A stretch of DNA of 64,000 nucleotides. Source: Bremia lactucae (lineage: Eukaryota; Oomycota; Peronosporomycetes; Peronosporales; Peronosporaceae). Location: positions 12,809,711 through 12,873,710 of the forward strand of contig NC_090610.1 in assembly GCF_004359215.1 (NCBI RefSeq), read 5' to 3'. Of this stretch, positions 54,734 to 64,000 are shown one piece after another. Below the pieces are notes generated by a model, which worked only from the letters and a program-made list of their open reading frames with translations, was not told the origin of the DNA and searched no databases. The position numbers and the translations under genes were made by a program. Position 1 is the stretch's first letter; the number at the start of each line of letters is the position of its first letter.

Positions 54734-57198
54734 ATGACGTCAATCCGGCACGTCTCGCGATGGCAGCTATGCTATCCACCCCAGGCTTCTCCAGATATTC
54801 AAACAAATAAAACTTTATCAAAGCCTCCTGTGTCGTTGCGCTATCTCAACGAGTTTATTGGAAAATTGAACTGTGCGCCTGAACTGCTGCAACATGGCTT
54901 GTATCCAGACGCTAAAGAGATTACAGAGGTACACACCGTACTATCATAATCTCGTCATGCATCCGATTGAATTTGACAATTCCTTAGAGCATGGCGCTAT
55001 TCAATGCCGTTCGACGCTATATTGAGCCCAAGAGCTCGAACAACAATAGTTCTGAATCCTCAAGTGACAAGGACGACGGAATCGTTGTTGTTGGAGACGG
55101 CAATACTCGTAAGGGTTAAATGACATTCCTCCTATCGGCAAAAAAAATGCTTTTTCTTACGCGTGCATATGTGTCTACAGCACGCACGGCTGCATTGTTC
55201 GCATTTCGAATGCGAGGATGGAAATGTTTCAGTGTCGACCCAGCCATGGATAAAGGACCAAACGAGGTAAAATAAATTAATAAAATACACAATTTGTTGC
55301 AATAATTACAATCACGACAAAACCTTTATGCTGTAGCGTACAATTGGCTGGGCTAATATATCGAATCTCGTCACGATATGCAATAAAATCGAAAATGTTC
55401 GGATCATTTTACGACGAGTCATTGTCGTACTAGTGCATGCCCACGTCGCACTCGACCAGGCGCTAGGTGCGGTGCAGGCAGACCGAGTATGTGGTGTAGT
55501 CACCTTGCCATGTTGCAATTGGTACGGCATGCAAGAGAGGCTCTTTGGCCGCTATCCAGATCTTGTGTATGACGACTTTAGCGTACTCTCAGATCACCGT
55601 GAAGTACGTAAACTAGTACACGATTGATGGAAATTGTAGCTTATCGGCTTTCTTTATAATAATGAGAGCAGATTCGCTTGTGGGTGGGTGATAGCTCGAC
55701 ACACGATAAAAGTCGTGTGGATACAATTCCTGCGGATCTTTCATTGAGGTCAAATGGAATGAAAGGCTGTGTCCGAAAAAAACTGGTGCATTTGTCTAAA
55801 TCTGCTTCCGAAGTAATAACAGAAATAACTGCAGTACAGCAGGAGCAACGACGTGACAAAGTTCTCGACTTTCTCAACGAGGTTTATACATACCCTCATG
55901 CCTCCGACAACTGCGCAGGAAACGGAGTTGAAGAAGATGTGATCAGCAGATCCATGTACACTATTGCGGCTCACATTGAAAAAAATACTTCCCTGCTTGT
56001 ACTTGATTGGCATCCTCGACACTTGGCAGTGGATGCGTTGTTACGGGAAGGCTTCACGAATGTGCATATCTTGACGGTGTTTCATAAAAAATGTCACCAA
56101 CGCACCACGACTCTACAATTAAAGCTTAACAAGTGTGTTGTGGGCACAGCATCTGGACCGATAGGCACGTCTTGGAAACTCGAAACATGTGGCCACTTTA
56201 TTCTTCAGTCCGCATGCGAGGTACCAAGCATTTTCAATCACGACCAGGAAACGATCACCGTGACGTTTAAGAATGAAGGTCTTTCTGCTTCTATTGCTTG
56301 CATTCTCGACATGAATTTCATTTCTCGTGGATTTCGTCGTCGTACCAAGACAACGTCGTCTTTTTTCCGCCAATTATATCGCACGATAGACCAGCTCGCA
56401 TCTGCGTGTAATAAGTTCAACTTTTCACCGATTCGTAACCTCAGCCAAGCGATGCTGGTGTGTATTACACCACGAAAACACTGGCGAAAAAAAGAATACC
56501 TTGCTCACGCAAGCCTTAAGTACACTTTGCATTCTTTTTATGTCAGGACAAAATTGTCCAGTACCCCAGTGTACATTTATTGCTGCTACAAGCGCTCGCC
56601 GTCTATAATTGCCAATGCTGTAACTGACGCTAAAGACGATAAAATTACTGCTCACGATGGTGCTCTCGAGACCTCCGTGAAGCTCGAAGAAAAGCTTAAA
56701 GCTCGCCAAGCTGAGCTCGTAATTGCTGGTAGCCTTGTTGTTGTGGACAGCGCAGCTGCTCGATCCCAAGTTGAACAGAATTTTGAGCAAGCGAATGCTG
56801 AAGCACGCAAACACTACACTGAACCCGAAAAAGTGTACGTACAAGTGACGGGTGTACTCACGCGACTTCGTCGCTTTAGTAATGGGAAAGCCTTTCTGTC
56901 GCTGCAGTTAGCTCTCAATGAGGACGATCGACCGATGCAGGTGTTATTACGCAGTGAAACGTTGAGGTTATCGATTACAGCGTTTACAAGTTTTGTCAGA
57001 CTGTTTCGGAAAGGAAGCAATATAGTCACGGTCGGATACATGGCTTTAAATGCTCGTGGACACTCCATGCTTCAAGTAGAAGCGATTTCTTTGGCGCGTC
57101 CAGAAATTTTGGAAGCGTACAATGCAGTGGTACAAAATAAAGATGTCAAATATGAGTGCGGGAATTTTTTTAAAAGAACCAATATAACTACTACCTGA
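54734..57198 (+). CDS. Unrecognised 731-residue protein with a possible nucleotide/SAM-binding loop, five exons
   Basis: Exons 54734-54928, 54988-55108, 55181-55266, 55337-55603, 55672-57198; GT-AG introns of 59, 72, 70 and 68 nt, all phase-consistent. Residues 97-127 (IVVVGDGNTPRTAALFAFRM, then CFSVDPAM) resemble the first strand, Gly-rich loop and second strand of a Rossmann-like methyltransferase fold. 160-215 carries VCGVVTLPCCNWYGMQERLF. Middle: LVLDWHPRHLAVDALLREGF. C-terminal third: VYVQVTGVLTRLRRFSNGKA, which resembles an OB-fold strand pair. I do not recognise the family. The stop codon touches the right inverted-repeat arm. Confidence 0.8.
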
Positions 57199-57199
57199 C

Positions 57200-57292
57200 T
57201 GGGTGGAAATAGCAAACTTGGGTGGGTGCAAATAGCAAGTAATTTGATTGGTCAGATTCCACTTGGCTGGATGGAAATAGCAACTTGGGCGG
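57200..57292 (-). repeat. Right arm of the inverted repeat
   Basis: Reverse complement of 54522-54604 with few differences and one small indel. It begins 2 bp after the stop codon of the upstream gene, so it lies in the 3' UTR. An extra GGTGGAAATAGCAAA unit follows at 57291-57306. Confidence 0.85.
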
Positions 57293-57434
57293 GTGGAAAT
57301 AGCAAATTCCTATTTTAACAGCACTTTTAAAGGGGGGTGACACCGAAAAGGGTGTGTGGTCCCCTTCAATACAAGCTTCTAATAAAGTCCAACAGCCAAT
57401 GATAATCTTGCCTCGACTTCCAATTTTAATTTCC

Positions 57435-58235
57435 ATGAACATCACTAGCGACAGCCATGACGAGCAATTAACACTATCTGGTGCGACGCTGGCAGCCTTA
57501 CACGAATTTGCCATCGAGCAAGGTATTTCGATCGAAGATTGTTCTTCGGACGTGCGTCTGGACATCCAGAGAGCGCTGGACATTGAGCCCAAAGAAGACT
57601 CTTTTGAATTTAAATTTTGCAAGAACGGAGACAAGGCTGATGCCGAGATAATTATTCGTCTCAATGGCCTGCGCCGGGATATTGGCCAAACGCTGCAGTC
57701 CACGGGGCTTACACTCTGGCGCGCAGGCGATTTTATGAGTGAATTTATGTACCAGGATCGTAGCCGGTTTACCGGCAAGTCCATCATCGAGCTTGGCAGT
57801 GGCCTCGGCCTAATCAGCATCTTGGCCTCACACCTTACGAATAAGCAAGTTGTGGCTACGGACGGTGATGATGATACCATTGAGCTCCTACGTGCCAATT
57901 GTAAGCTTAATGGCGTGGAGGGCCGCGTACAGTGCCGCAAGCTCCTTTGGGGCGTGAATTTGGACGAGTTCGACGACAAGTTTGACATTGTCTTGGGTGC
58001 CGATGTTATTTATGAACAGGAGCACGTAGTTTCACTCTTTAAGACAGCCAAGCATTTAATGAAGCCAAGCTATCAAAGTAGACTTAGCGTTAGCAAGATT
58101 GCATCAGAGTTTTTGCTGGCTTACACGAAGCGAAACGTTTCCATCGACTACGTTTTGGACACTGCCAAAAATTTTGGCTTCGAGTGGAAATCACCTATAA
58201 ACGACGAAGGCATTTATACCTTTTACTTAGTTTAA
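57435..58235 (+). CDS. METTL-type (Methyltransf_16) protein methyltransferase
   Basis: Single exon; ATG 57435 gives 266 residues (an upstream in-frame ATG at 57354 would add 27 non-conserved-looking residues). SAM-binding motif I reads SIIELGSGLGLISILASHL; ATDGDDDTIELLRANCKLNG is motif II; FDIVLGADVIYEQEHVVSLF is the post-II motif typical of METTL21/METTL22/EEF2KMT-type lysine methyltransferases. LTLWRAGDFMSEFM before motif I is the family's substrate-side helix. The substrate cannot be told from sequence. It starts about 140 bp after the inverted-repeat arm. Confidence 0.85.
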   Translation: MNITSDSHDEQLTLSGATLAALHEFAIEQGISIEDCSSDVRLDIQRALDIEPKEDSFEFKFCKNGDKADAEIIIRLNGLRRDIGQTLQSTGLTLWRAGDFMSEFMYQDRSRFTGKSIIELGSGLGLISILASHLTNKQVVATDGDDDTIELLRANCKLNGVEGRVQCRKLLWGVNLDEFDDKFDIVLGADVIYEQEHVVSLFKTAKHLMKPSYQSRLSVSKIASEFLLAYTKRNVSIDYVLDTAKNFGFEWKSPINDEGIYTFYLV

Positions 58236-58316
58236 TTTTTTTTTCGCAATATACTGTAAACGTCTCCTCCTAATTCTTTCTTGCACCCTATGTAGTTGCG
58301 CGGAAGTTTAAATAGG

Positions 58317-59072
58317 TCAAGCTTTCCCGCCAAAAGTGTGCAGACGATGATTTCCTTCAAATTCACACAAGACACGACGTTGCTTTGAATGCAGTCTTAC
58401 GTGCGGTCGCTTGCTCTTTACAAATTGATAAGCTTCCTCGACGCTTAAACTGCGATATTGAACCAGAAAGGCTACTACTACGATGGTGCTCCGACCACGT
58501 CCAGCTTTGCAGTGCACATAAGTAATTTTTTGCTGTATAACATTTTCGTAAACGAAATTTACACATCTTGCGCACAAAAAAATCGTAAGGGCTACTTTCT
58601 TAGGCATAATCGAAATATTGTACGAACCTTTCAAGTGTCTCCAGCGATGGTGAAGAAAAGTCGTCTGTCGGGCCGAAACACTGAGCAATCCGAGCCTTCT
58701 TCCATTCCTCTGACAAAATCTAGTCAATAAGTTAATCTCAGCAGCAAATTTGCCCAAATTTATATTATCAAACCCGGTGAGACTGGCGTTGATATCAAAT
58801 TTGGCAACAATTCAAAGGGCTGGTTCATGGTCACAACAGCTTTCACTCCTTCGCCTTTCACCAGCTGCACGTCCATTAGTCGTTACAGAAAATATGGCAT
58901 TAGTTTCAGCTCAACAACAAAATGTAACTTAGCCTCAACTCACCTGCTCCATGTGACTTTTGTTTTGCAGCGGTAGCGCACCTAGCATTAATTTTGGTTC
59001 AATGTGGCTCCACCATGGACGCCGTCGCTCGTGTCTTAGCAGCAAATTGTATAACAGCGTTACGTGAAATAC
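58317..59072 (-). CDS. PTPMT1: PTPMT1-type dual-specificity phosphatase, N-terminal exon unresolved
   Basis: Phase-consistent exons on minus: 59072-58944, 58864-58784, 58719-58628, 58566-58317 (introns 79, 64, 61 nt), 183 residues plus stop. Order of motifs: WWSHIEPKLMLGALPL, LVKGEGVKAVVTMNQPFEL, SEEWKKARIAQCFGPTDDF, SPSLETLER/CVNFVYENV, then the active site HCKAGRGRSTIVVV with the HCX5R signature, and AYQFVKSKRPHVRLHSKQ. PTPMT1 dephosphorylates phosphatidylglycerophosphate in mitochondria for cardiolipin synthesis. The start codon should lie upstream of 59072, across one more intron (acceptor TTTCAG at 59073-59078); an ATG at about 59160 is a candidate, but no phase-correct donor was found. 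Confidence 0.85.
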
Positions 59073-59364
59073 CTGAAACAATTATAATTTGTGACAAAAG
59101 ACACGCATTAAAGGATGAGAGCGACTTGCCAGACTGCTTGAAGCCGACATTATCTTCATGTCTAGCTGAAAGAAGTAGAACAGTCGATTAATTTGTAAAC
59201 ATTTTTTTCATCATGTAAAAGAAAAGGAAGGACACTTGGTGTGACATTTTATAACAGCCGCATCAAGCGAATTCGCAATTCTAAGAAGTGGTGCAATATT
59301 GGGCAAGCAGTAAATTTAAATATATGCAAAATACTGCAGATCTAGCAGCCGTACCATGTCTGAA
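59073..59364. other. Probable first exon and promoter of the PTPMT1-type gene; nothing else seen
   Basis: Spacer between the phosphatase gene and the retroelement block. Apart from candidate start codons on minus near 59160 I see no feature. Confidence 0.4.
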
Positions 59365-59455
59365 ACGGGCTGAAGTTGCCCTATGTCACACAATCCCCCC
59401 GTTAAGTATGCTTTGTGTACCTAAAGGGATGGTCAACTACTTAAGTAAGTAATTG
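59365..59455 (+). repeat. Fragment of a family A LTR start
   Basis: The sequence GGCTGAAGTTGCCCTATGTC and the following 70 bp match the first 100 bp of the LTRs at 13276 (plus) and 31606 (minus). It is cut at 59456 by the LTR of B2, so B2 probably inserted into an older family A LTR. Confidence 0.6.
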
Positions 59456-59926
59456 TGTAAAGGAGCACTGCCGACTTGTACTGCTTCAGTACAAGCCCAC
59501 TTCGCACTAGATATAATGGTCTATATCTATTAATTAATGGATAGTTTAGTGCGATTGGTGCCTCACGTCACTTCACGTACACTAGTACGTGCAGAGGAAG
59601 ACTCTCTTTAAAACAATTGCTTTAAAGAGGGTTAAAAGTAAACTGTATTAATATCATCCAGTTCTTCAGTTTCTATCTATTTTCTACTAACGTAATTATA
59701 TATTGTAACAAAACATGTAATAAAGTTTTATCTGTCCTTCTCTTTGCGCGCGTCCAGCGCTGGCTGGACCGCGGAGCAAGTATATATAATAGCCTATATC
59801 TACCAATGGATAAGCTTTCCGAATATTACTACGTCAGTAATATTCTTCAAATTTCATCTACCTTTTAGATATTATATTAATTAACAACCTTTAAGTATTA
59901 ATTTCATGTAACGATACACCGTTACA
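59456..59926 (-). repeat. 3' LTR of element B2
   Basis: 471 bp. On minus it begins TGTAACGGTGTATCG directly after the purine tract TAAGGGAGGGGTGA (plus 59927-59940) and ends near 59456. It is clearly related to 6318-6744. It places B2 on the minus strand. Confidence 0.85.
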
Positions 59927-60005
59927 TCACCCCTCCCTTAAACGACAATCACTCTGACTGTCATTGAAAAGAGTGGTCACTATTACACCACTTAAATTGA
60001 TAACG

Positions 60006-61700
60006 ATGTTGATCGGTCAGAATCATCATTTTTAATTCTATCGCATAGTTAACAAGTCCAAGCGATGTGCGAATAGTGCGGCATCTTCAGCTGCGGTACA
60101 TGCAGCCGCGGGCGACGCATTATTGTCTCTTGCGGCAGACGTTTCGTCTGCCGTAGTACCATCTTCTCCTGCAACGCTAGGTGTTGCGGGTACACGTGGT
60201 GAGACACCACGTGAATGCGACCCCTCTTTGGAGGTCGACTTTGAATGCGAGTCGGACGAAATGGCCGACTCGGGGATAGCAGAACAGTCGCCTGATCATC
60301 GTCAGGCGGCTGACTATGAGACTTCGAATGACGGGGCTCGATCGGCTTGACGTGCTAATAGCATTTGCTAAAGCATGCTTGGTTACGACGACGAGGATGA
60401 TTCCTCATCGCCAGCGCCGTCTCCGGTGCCGTTATTCACACATAGTTCTGTGCGTGGTGAAACGATGGCTAAGCCATCGTAATAAAAGTTCTTGCAAAAC
60501 CCTTGCTTCAGTGGGTACCACTCAGGGGAGCGTAGACAGCAAAATGTCTTGTCTTGCCCCTGAGAAAAAGCCGTGGCTTTTGCCCGAACGCCTAGTCAGT
60601 AGCTTGTCTGGAGAGGCTACTCCTCACAATAAATATCCTTTATTTATTGCGACAAAGTTACATGGCCTTGATCCCAGCGCGAAGAACTTTCGCGCTGAGA
60701 AATTTTATCTCGATGCTTTTATTAAGCATCGATGGTCTTAGTGGCAACAACAAGCGACATTAAAGCTCGTTGATGCAAGCCTGGAACGCGTTTATTCGCA
60801 ATGTCAACGACATTGGACGCGAAGCCTGGCCTTAAAGACTTAACACGATTCGCGTTAAATTTGAACAACAAACTCCAACCAGTGCAAGATTTAAACTGCA
60901 TCGGTTGTCTCGTGAGGCAGGACTTCAAGCCTCACTAGGGGTGATCCCTGTCCGTGTTGTGTCGACAACACGAAACGGGTGAAAGGGGATTTTATTCCAT
61001 TTCTTCGCCCTGGGGAAGGGCTCGCATCGAGATGCGTGACGCGATTGACGTTTTTCAATCGATTTACAGGCGCCAGGGGCGCGTGTTCTTAGATGGACCT
61101 TCTGATCCATCGGATGGGTCTCGTCATACTGACGGACGAGGCCCTCAACGTCAGCAATCAGCTGGAAACGAGGCTCCCAGCTGTCATGTGAAGGTGGATA
61201 ACCACGCCAGCGAACAAGATAACTCGTTCGCTGCCCCTTCACATCATGGTGGTTTACGATACGTTCAACAAGAAAATGTTGACCACCGTGGGAATCCACC
61301 AATGGTTGTGGTGGGGGAGGGAAAATTAGATCCGACCTATGTGTCGGACTTAGAGTTGAAGATCGACAAACTCGACCACTACCTCCATGTATTGGAGGAG
61401 GGTCTTGATCACGAGCGTGGTAAGCGTCACTCGTTGGAACAGACGGTGCAGGCTCACCGTATGGAACGGTTGATAGACCGTTCGAAGCGTGCGTACTCAA
61501 TGTTGGAGTACGAAGGAAGTATCACGCTATCGTTATGAGCTGTCGTCAGCTTATCGCGGTTTCGAGGATCTTTGGACCCGACATGAGAATCTCCAGATCA
61601 GCATGAAAATCTAGTTCGTGACCACAAGAATCTTTTAGGGGTTCTTGAAAAGGGTGGTCAGATCCGTCCTTGGAAGAAACCACGTACTGATGGTACGGGC
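60006..61700 (+). pseudogene. aORF of B2
   Basis: Plus strand, opposite to the B2 pol; first ATG 60006, 79 bp from the LTR. 60123-60350: LAADVSSAVVPSSPATLGVA and ECESDEMADSG (acidic). Frameshift to 60560-60741: PEKKPWLLPERLVSSLSGEA, then FRAEKFYLDAFIKHRWS. 60954-61538: DGPSDPSDGSRHTDGRGPQR, then the coiled coil SDLELKIDKLDHYLHVLEEG and LEQTVQAHRMERLIDRSKRA, continuing in other frames to about 61700 (RHENL, LLGVLEKGG). B1 has the same blocks with different lesions. 60925-61700 is antisense to the chromodomain and GPY/F coding region. Confidence 0.65.
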
Positions 61701-64000
61701 GGAGCCAACCAACGTAAAACATAGGATGCGTTCGCATCCTACGTGGCAATTCTATTGTGTACGCATTGCCTCTGCGATGCAGCACACAGAATAGCCCAAT
61801 GAACTTGGGTGTAGTTTACTGCTACCCACATTAGTGACTACACGCTTAGCTTATTTTACCGTAGAGAGTAGTACTAGGTCATTAATTTTTAAAGAAAGAT
61901 CATTTGCTCTTCCATGTTTGTCTGCGCCCCGTTTCTCACGGTCCACTGCGTCAACAATGGAATCTCTTACGAAACATATTGCTGAATCTCGAGCCAGCAG
62001 AAAATCCTCTGCCGACTCGTTTGTTTTGTCTTTTCCAGTGCGCACAAAGCGCACTGGAAAATAGATCTTTCTCATTTTCGATGTCGATTGCATCGATTCG
62101 TGATGAGCATGAGCCAAAATTGGTTTTGCTCGTGCGAATGCCCCCCCCCCTTAAACAAGAGGATTCCTCTAATTGAGTGAGTATGCGTGAATGGCGTAAC
62201 CATTCACGAAGAACGTTGTATGCGTTGTAGACGCATGCACCTAATTATTGTAGCGAATTCGACCATCGGTAAAAACTCGATCAATTCGGATACGATTGGA
62301 CGTAATCTCGAAGTAACTCTTTGAGGACGCGTTTGACGCACCATCTGTCTCCGGATGATCAGAAGTTGAATTAGTCAGCTGTTTTCCGAGAGAAGGAAAC
62401 ACGGACTGCCAAAACTGCGCCGTGAACCGTGGATCTCTATCGGAGACCAGTTCACGGGGTAAAGCGTGGAGTCTGAATACCGTGTCGATAAAGACACGGG
62501 CACAGCCCGGACCCTTGATCGACTCTGGTGCTGCAGCAAGATGTACCATTTGCTGAATCTATCTACAAAAACACGGATTCCATTGTTTTCGTGATCGTCT
62601 TCGGGAAGTCCGAAAACGAAGTCCATAGAGACTGCCAACATTCTACCAAAAGTTATAGAGATTGGAGAGGTGCACGGGATGAAGGGCTAGGCTTCACCCG
62701 TTGACATACCTCGGAAGCACGAATGTACTTGCACACGAACTGATACTGGCGGGGCCAGTAAGAGTCGCGACTTACTGTGAGATAAGTTTTGCCACGTCTA
62801 CGATGCGCACTTGTTGGTGCATCATGACACTCATACATGATGTGCAAGCGCAAATCATTGTGACTTGGGACGACGATACGTGATTGTATCGATCTAATGA
62901 CGATCGATACAAGGCCGCTAAATCATACGAAAAAAATATTTAATGGATTCGTCACTTAATCCACTAAGCGCAGAAGGTCTTTATCTTTGTGTAGGCTTTC
63001 TTTATGTCATCAAACAAAGCTGATGACGGAACACTTGTATGAGTGTTGCACAAGGGATTTTTTTTTACTGTTGGAGTGCCCAGCCGGCTCAAAGTCGGGT
63101 CGGCGTGATATCGCATCAGCGACGACTTTAAGCCGTCCTGGTTTATACTCCAGGAAGAAATTATACCCGCGAAGAAGGATAGCCACCTCGGCTTTCTTCG
63201 CGAGAGGTGTGGGCTGTTTGCGGCCGTGCGAAATGACGCATGATCCGTATATACGATGAACGGTCTATCTCCGAGGAGGTAGACCCTAAATTAGCCAGTG
63301 CGTATTTCATGGCAAGGCGTTCCTTCCCATGCACTAGGTATTTGCGTCCAGCTGTTTGCAGCTGACGTGACTGGTAACAGAAGACGCGCTCCACGCTGTC
63401 TGTATCGTATTGCGTTTGCGCACAGCCGATAGCGGTATCGCTGGCGTCAGAGACCACATGGAATGGTCTATCTTGATCTGCAATCGCCAAGATGGGCGAT
63501 TGCATCAAGCTTTGCTTGATACCTTTCAATGGGACGCTGACAATTAGCGTTCCATAACCAATTCCCTTTTTTTAAAGAGACGAGAGAGATGAACTGTCAT
63601 CTCGGCATAGTTGCGAGAGTACTTGTGCAAGTACGCCGATAAACCAAGGGACGTTATAAGTCCTTGACATCGACTGGATCTGGCCAGTCGGTGATTGCCT
63701 TGATCTTTTCGGGATCAGGGCGCACGCCGTGTTTACCGACGATGCACCCAAGAAGTGGTATTTCGCTTGCAGCGAATATACACTTCTTGAGATTTGCATA
63801 CAACTTATGCTTTCGCATAAGTGTAAGAAGCTGAAGTACGTGAGTTTTATGAGCTTCCACGTCCATCTTTCCGTCCCTAAACCGGCTGTGGACGATTACA
63901 TCGTCAAAATAACTCGGTGCGAATTTTTCGCACCGGTCTCAATAGATTCGTTACGCATCTGTTGAATGTTGCAGGGGCGTTACAAAGCCCCTGAGGCACC
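60925..64000 (-). pseudogene. Pol of B2: RT, RNase H, integrase, GPY/F, chromodomain (runs off the window)
   Basis: Minus strand: RT at 63970-63654 (KHKLYANLKKCIFAASEIPL; IVGKHGVRPDPEKIKAITDW), RNase H 63529-63161 (VVSDASDTAIGCAQTQYD), integrase zinc region 62853-62653 (ASEVCQRVKPSPSSRAPL), core 62641-62241, GPY/F 61785-61546 (MRTHPMFYVGWLRPYHQY), then one open frame 61500-60925 with the chromodomain FLVERIVNHHDVKGQRTSYL, VRWRGYPPSHDSWEP. The chromodomain frame is intact here. The rest is frameshifted. Gag and the 5' LTR lie beyond 64000. Confidence 0.8.

Noticed and set aside
57191..57988. Minus-strand 265-codon frame
   Set aside because: Fully antisense to the METTL-type methyltransferase, whose motifs are clear on plus; Ser/Arg-rich reverse-frame composition.
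58994..59191. Plus-strand open frame of 65 codons
   Set aside because: It is antisense to exon 59072-58944 of the PTPMT1-type gene and has no features of its own.
1..64000. CRISPR array, bacterial defence island or horizontally acquired bacterial cluster
   Set aside because: No regular short repeats with spacers, no bacterial gene order; host genes have spliceosomal introns.

Overview
The window looks like a piece of an oomycete nuclear genome, probably Phytophthora or a downy mildew. The basis is eukaryotic genes with very short GT-AG introns (about 58-93 nt by direct reading) inside a sea of decayed Ty3/Gypsy retrotransposons of the chromovirus type (integrase followed by a chromodomain). 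Nothing in the sequence fixes the species. No tRNA, rRNA, CRISPR or bacterial-type operon was seen.

Layout. 1-20000: broken Gypsy elements of three families, which I call A, B and D. Positions 290-5870 hold A1, 6318-13262 hold B1 (minus strand), 13276-17146 are a mosaic of an LTR, a gag start and A2, and 17147-19663 hold D1. 20037-20965 is a decayed copy of the ribosome-biogenesis gene LTV1. 21376-30739 is a gene island: an ankyrin/RING ubiquitin-ligase-like gene, a leucine-rich-repeat gene, a guanylate kinase, an ankyrin gene head-to-head with a RING-H2 gene, and a ten-exon Tudor-like/PWWP-like gene. 31262-41286 holds A3 and then a B-like element E. 41287-53465 is a 12.2-kb D element with both LTRs and a large internal duplication. 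53466-54520 is a Mutator-like relic with long inverted repeats. 54734-59072 is a second gene island: an unrecognised five-exon gene flanked by about 80-bp inverted repeats, a METTL-type methyltransferase, and a PTPMT1-type phosphatase. 59456 to the end is B2, running off the window.

Main observation. Every element copy in which the region between pol and the 3' LTR is present carries a second long reading frame there, on the strand opposite to gag-pol. It starts about 80-135 bp inside the 3' LTR and runs head-on into pol, overlapping the antisense of the integrase tail and chromodomain. I count nine copies in four element groups (A1, A2, A3, B1, B2, D1, D2, D3, E). The D copies agree on a frame of about 1.32 kb once single private frameshifts are discounted. 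The product has an acidic or Ser/Pro-rich N-terminus, a basic middle and a heptad-rich coiled-coil tail. The A and D versions share a short alignable motif. Separate sense-strand gag genes exist (two with a CCHC zinc knuckle), so this is not gag. I call it aORF; its function is unknown.

The host genes do not form an operon or a visible pathway. Ubiquitin-type RING proteins, ankyrin proteins, nucleotide metabolism and methyltransferase genes simply lie together between retroelement blocks. All retroelement genes read here carry stops or frameshifts, so no copy looks autonomous.
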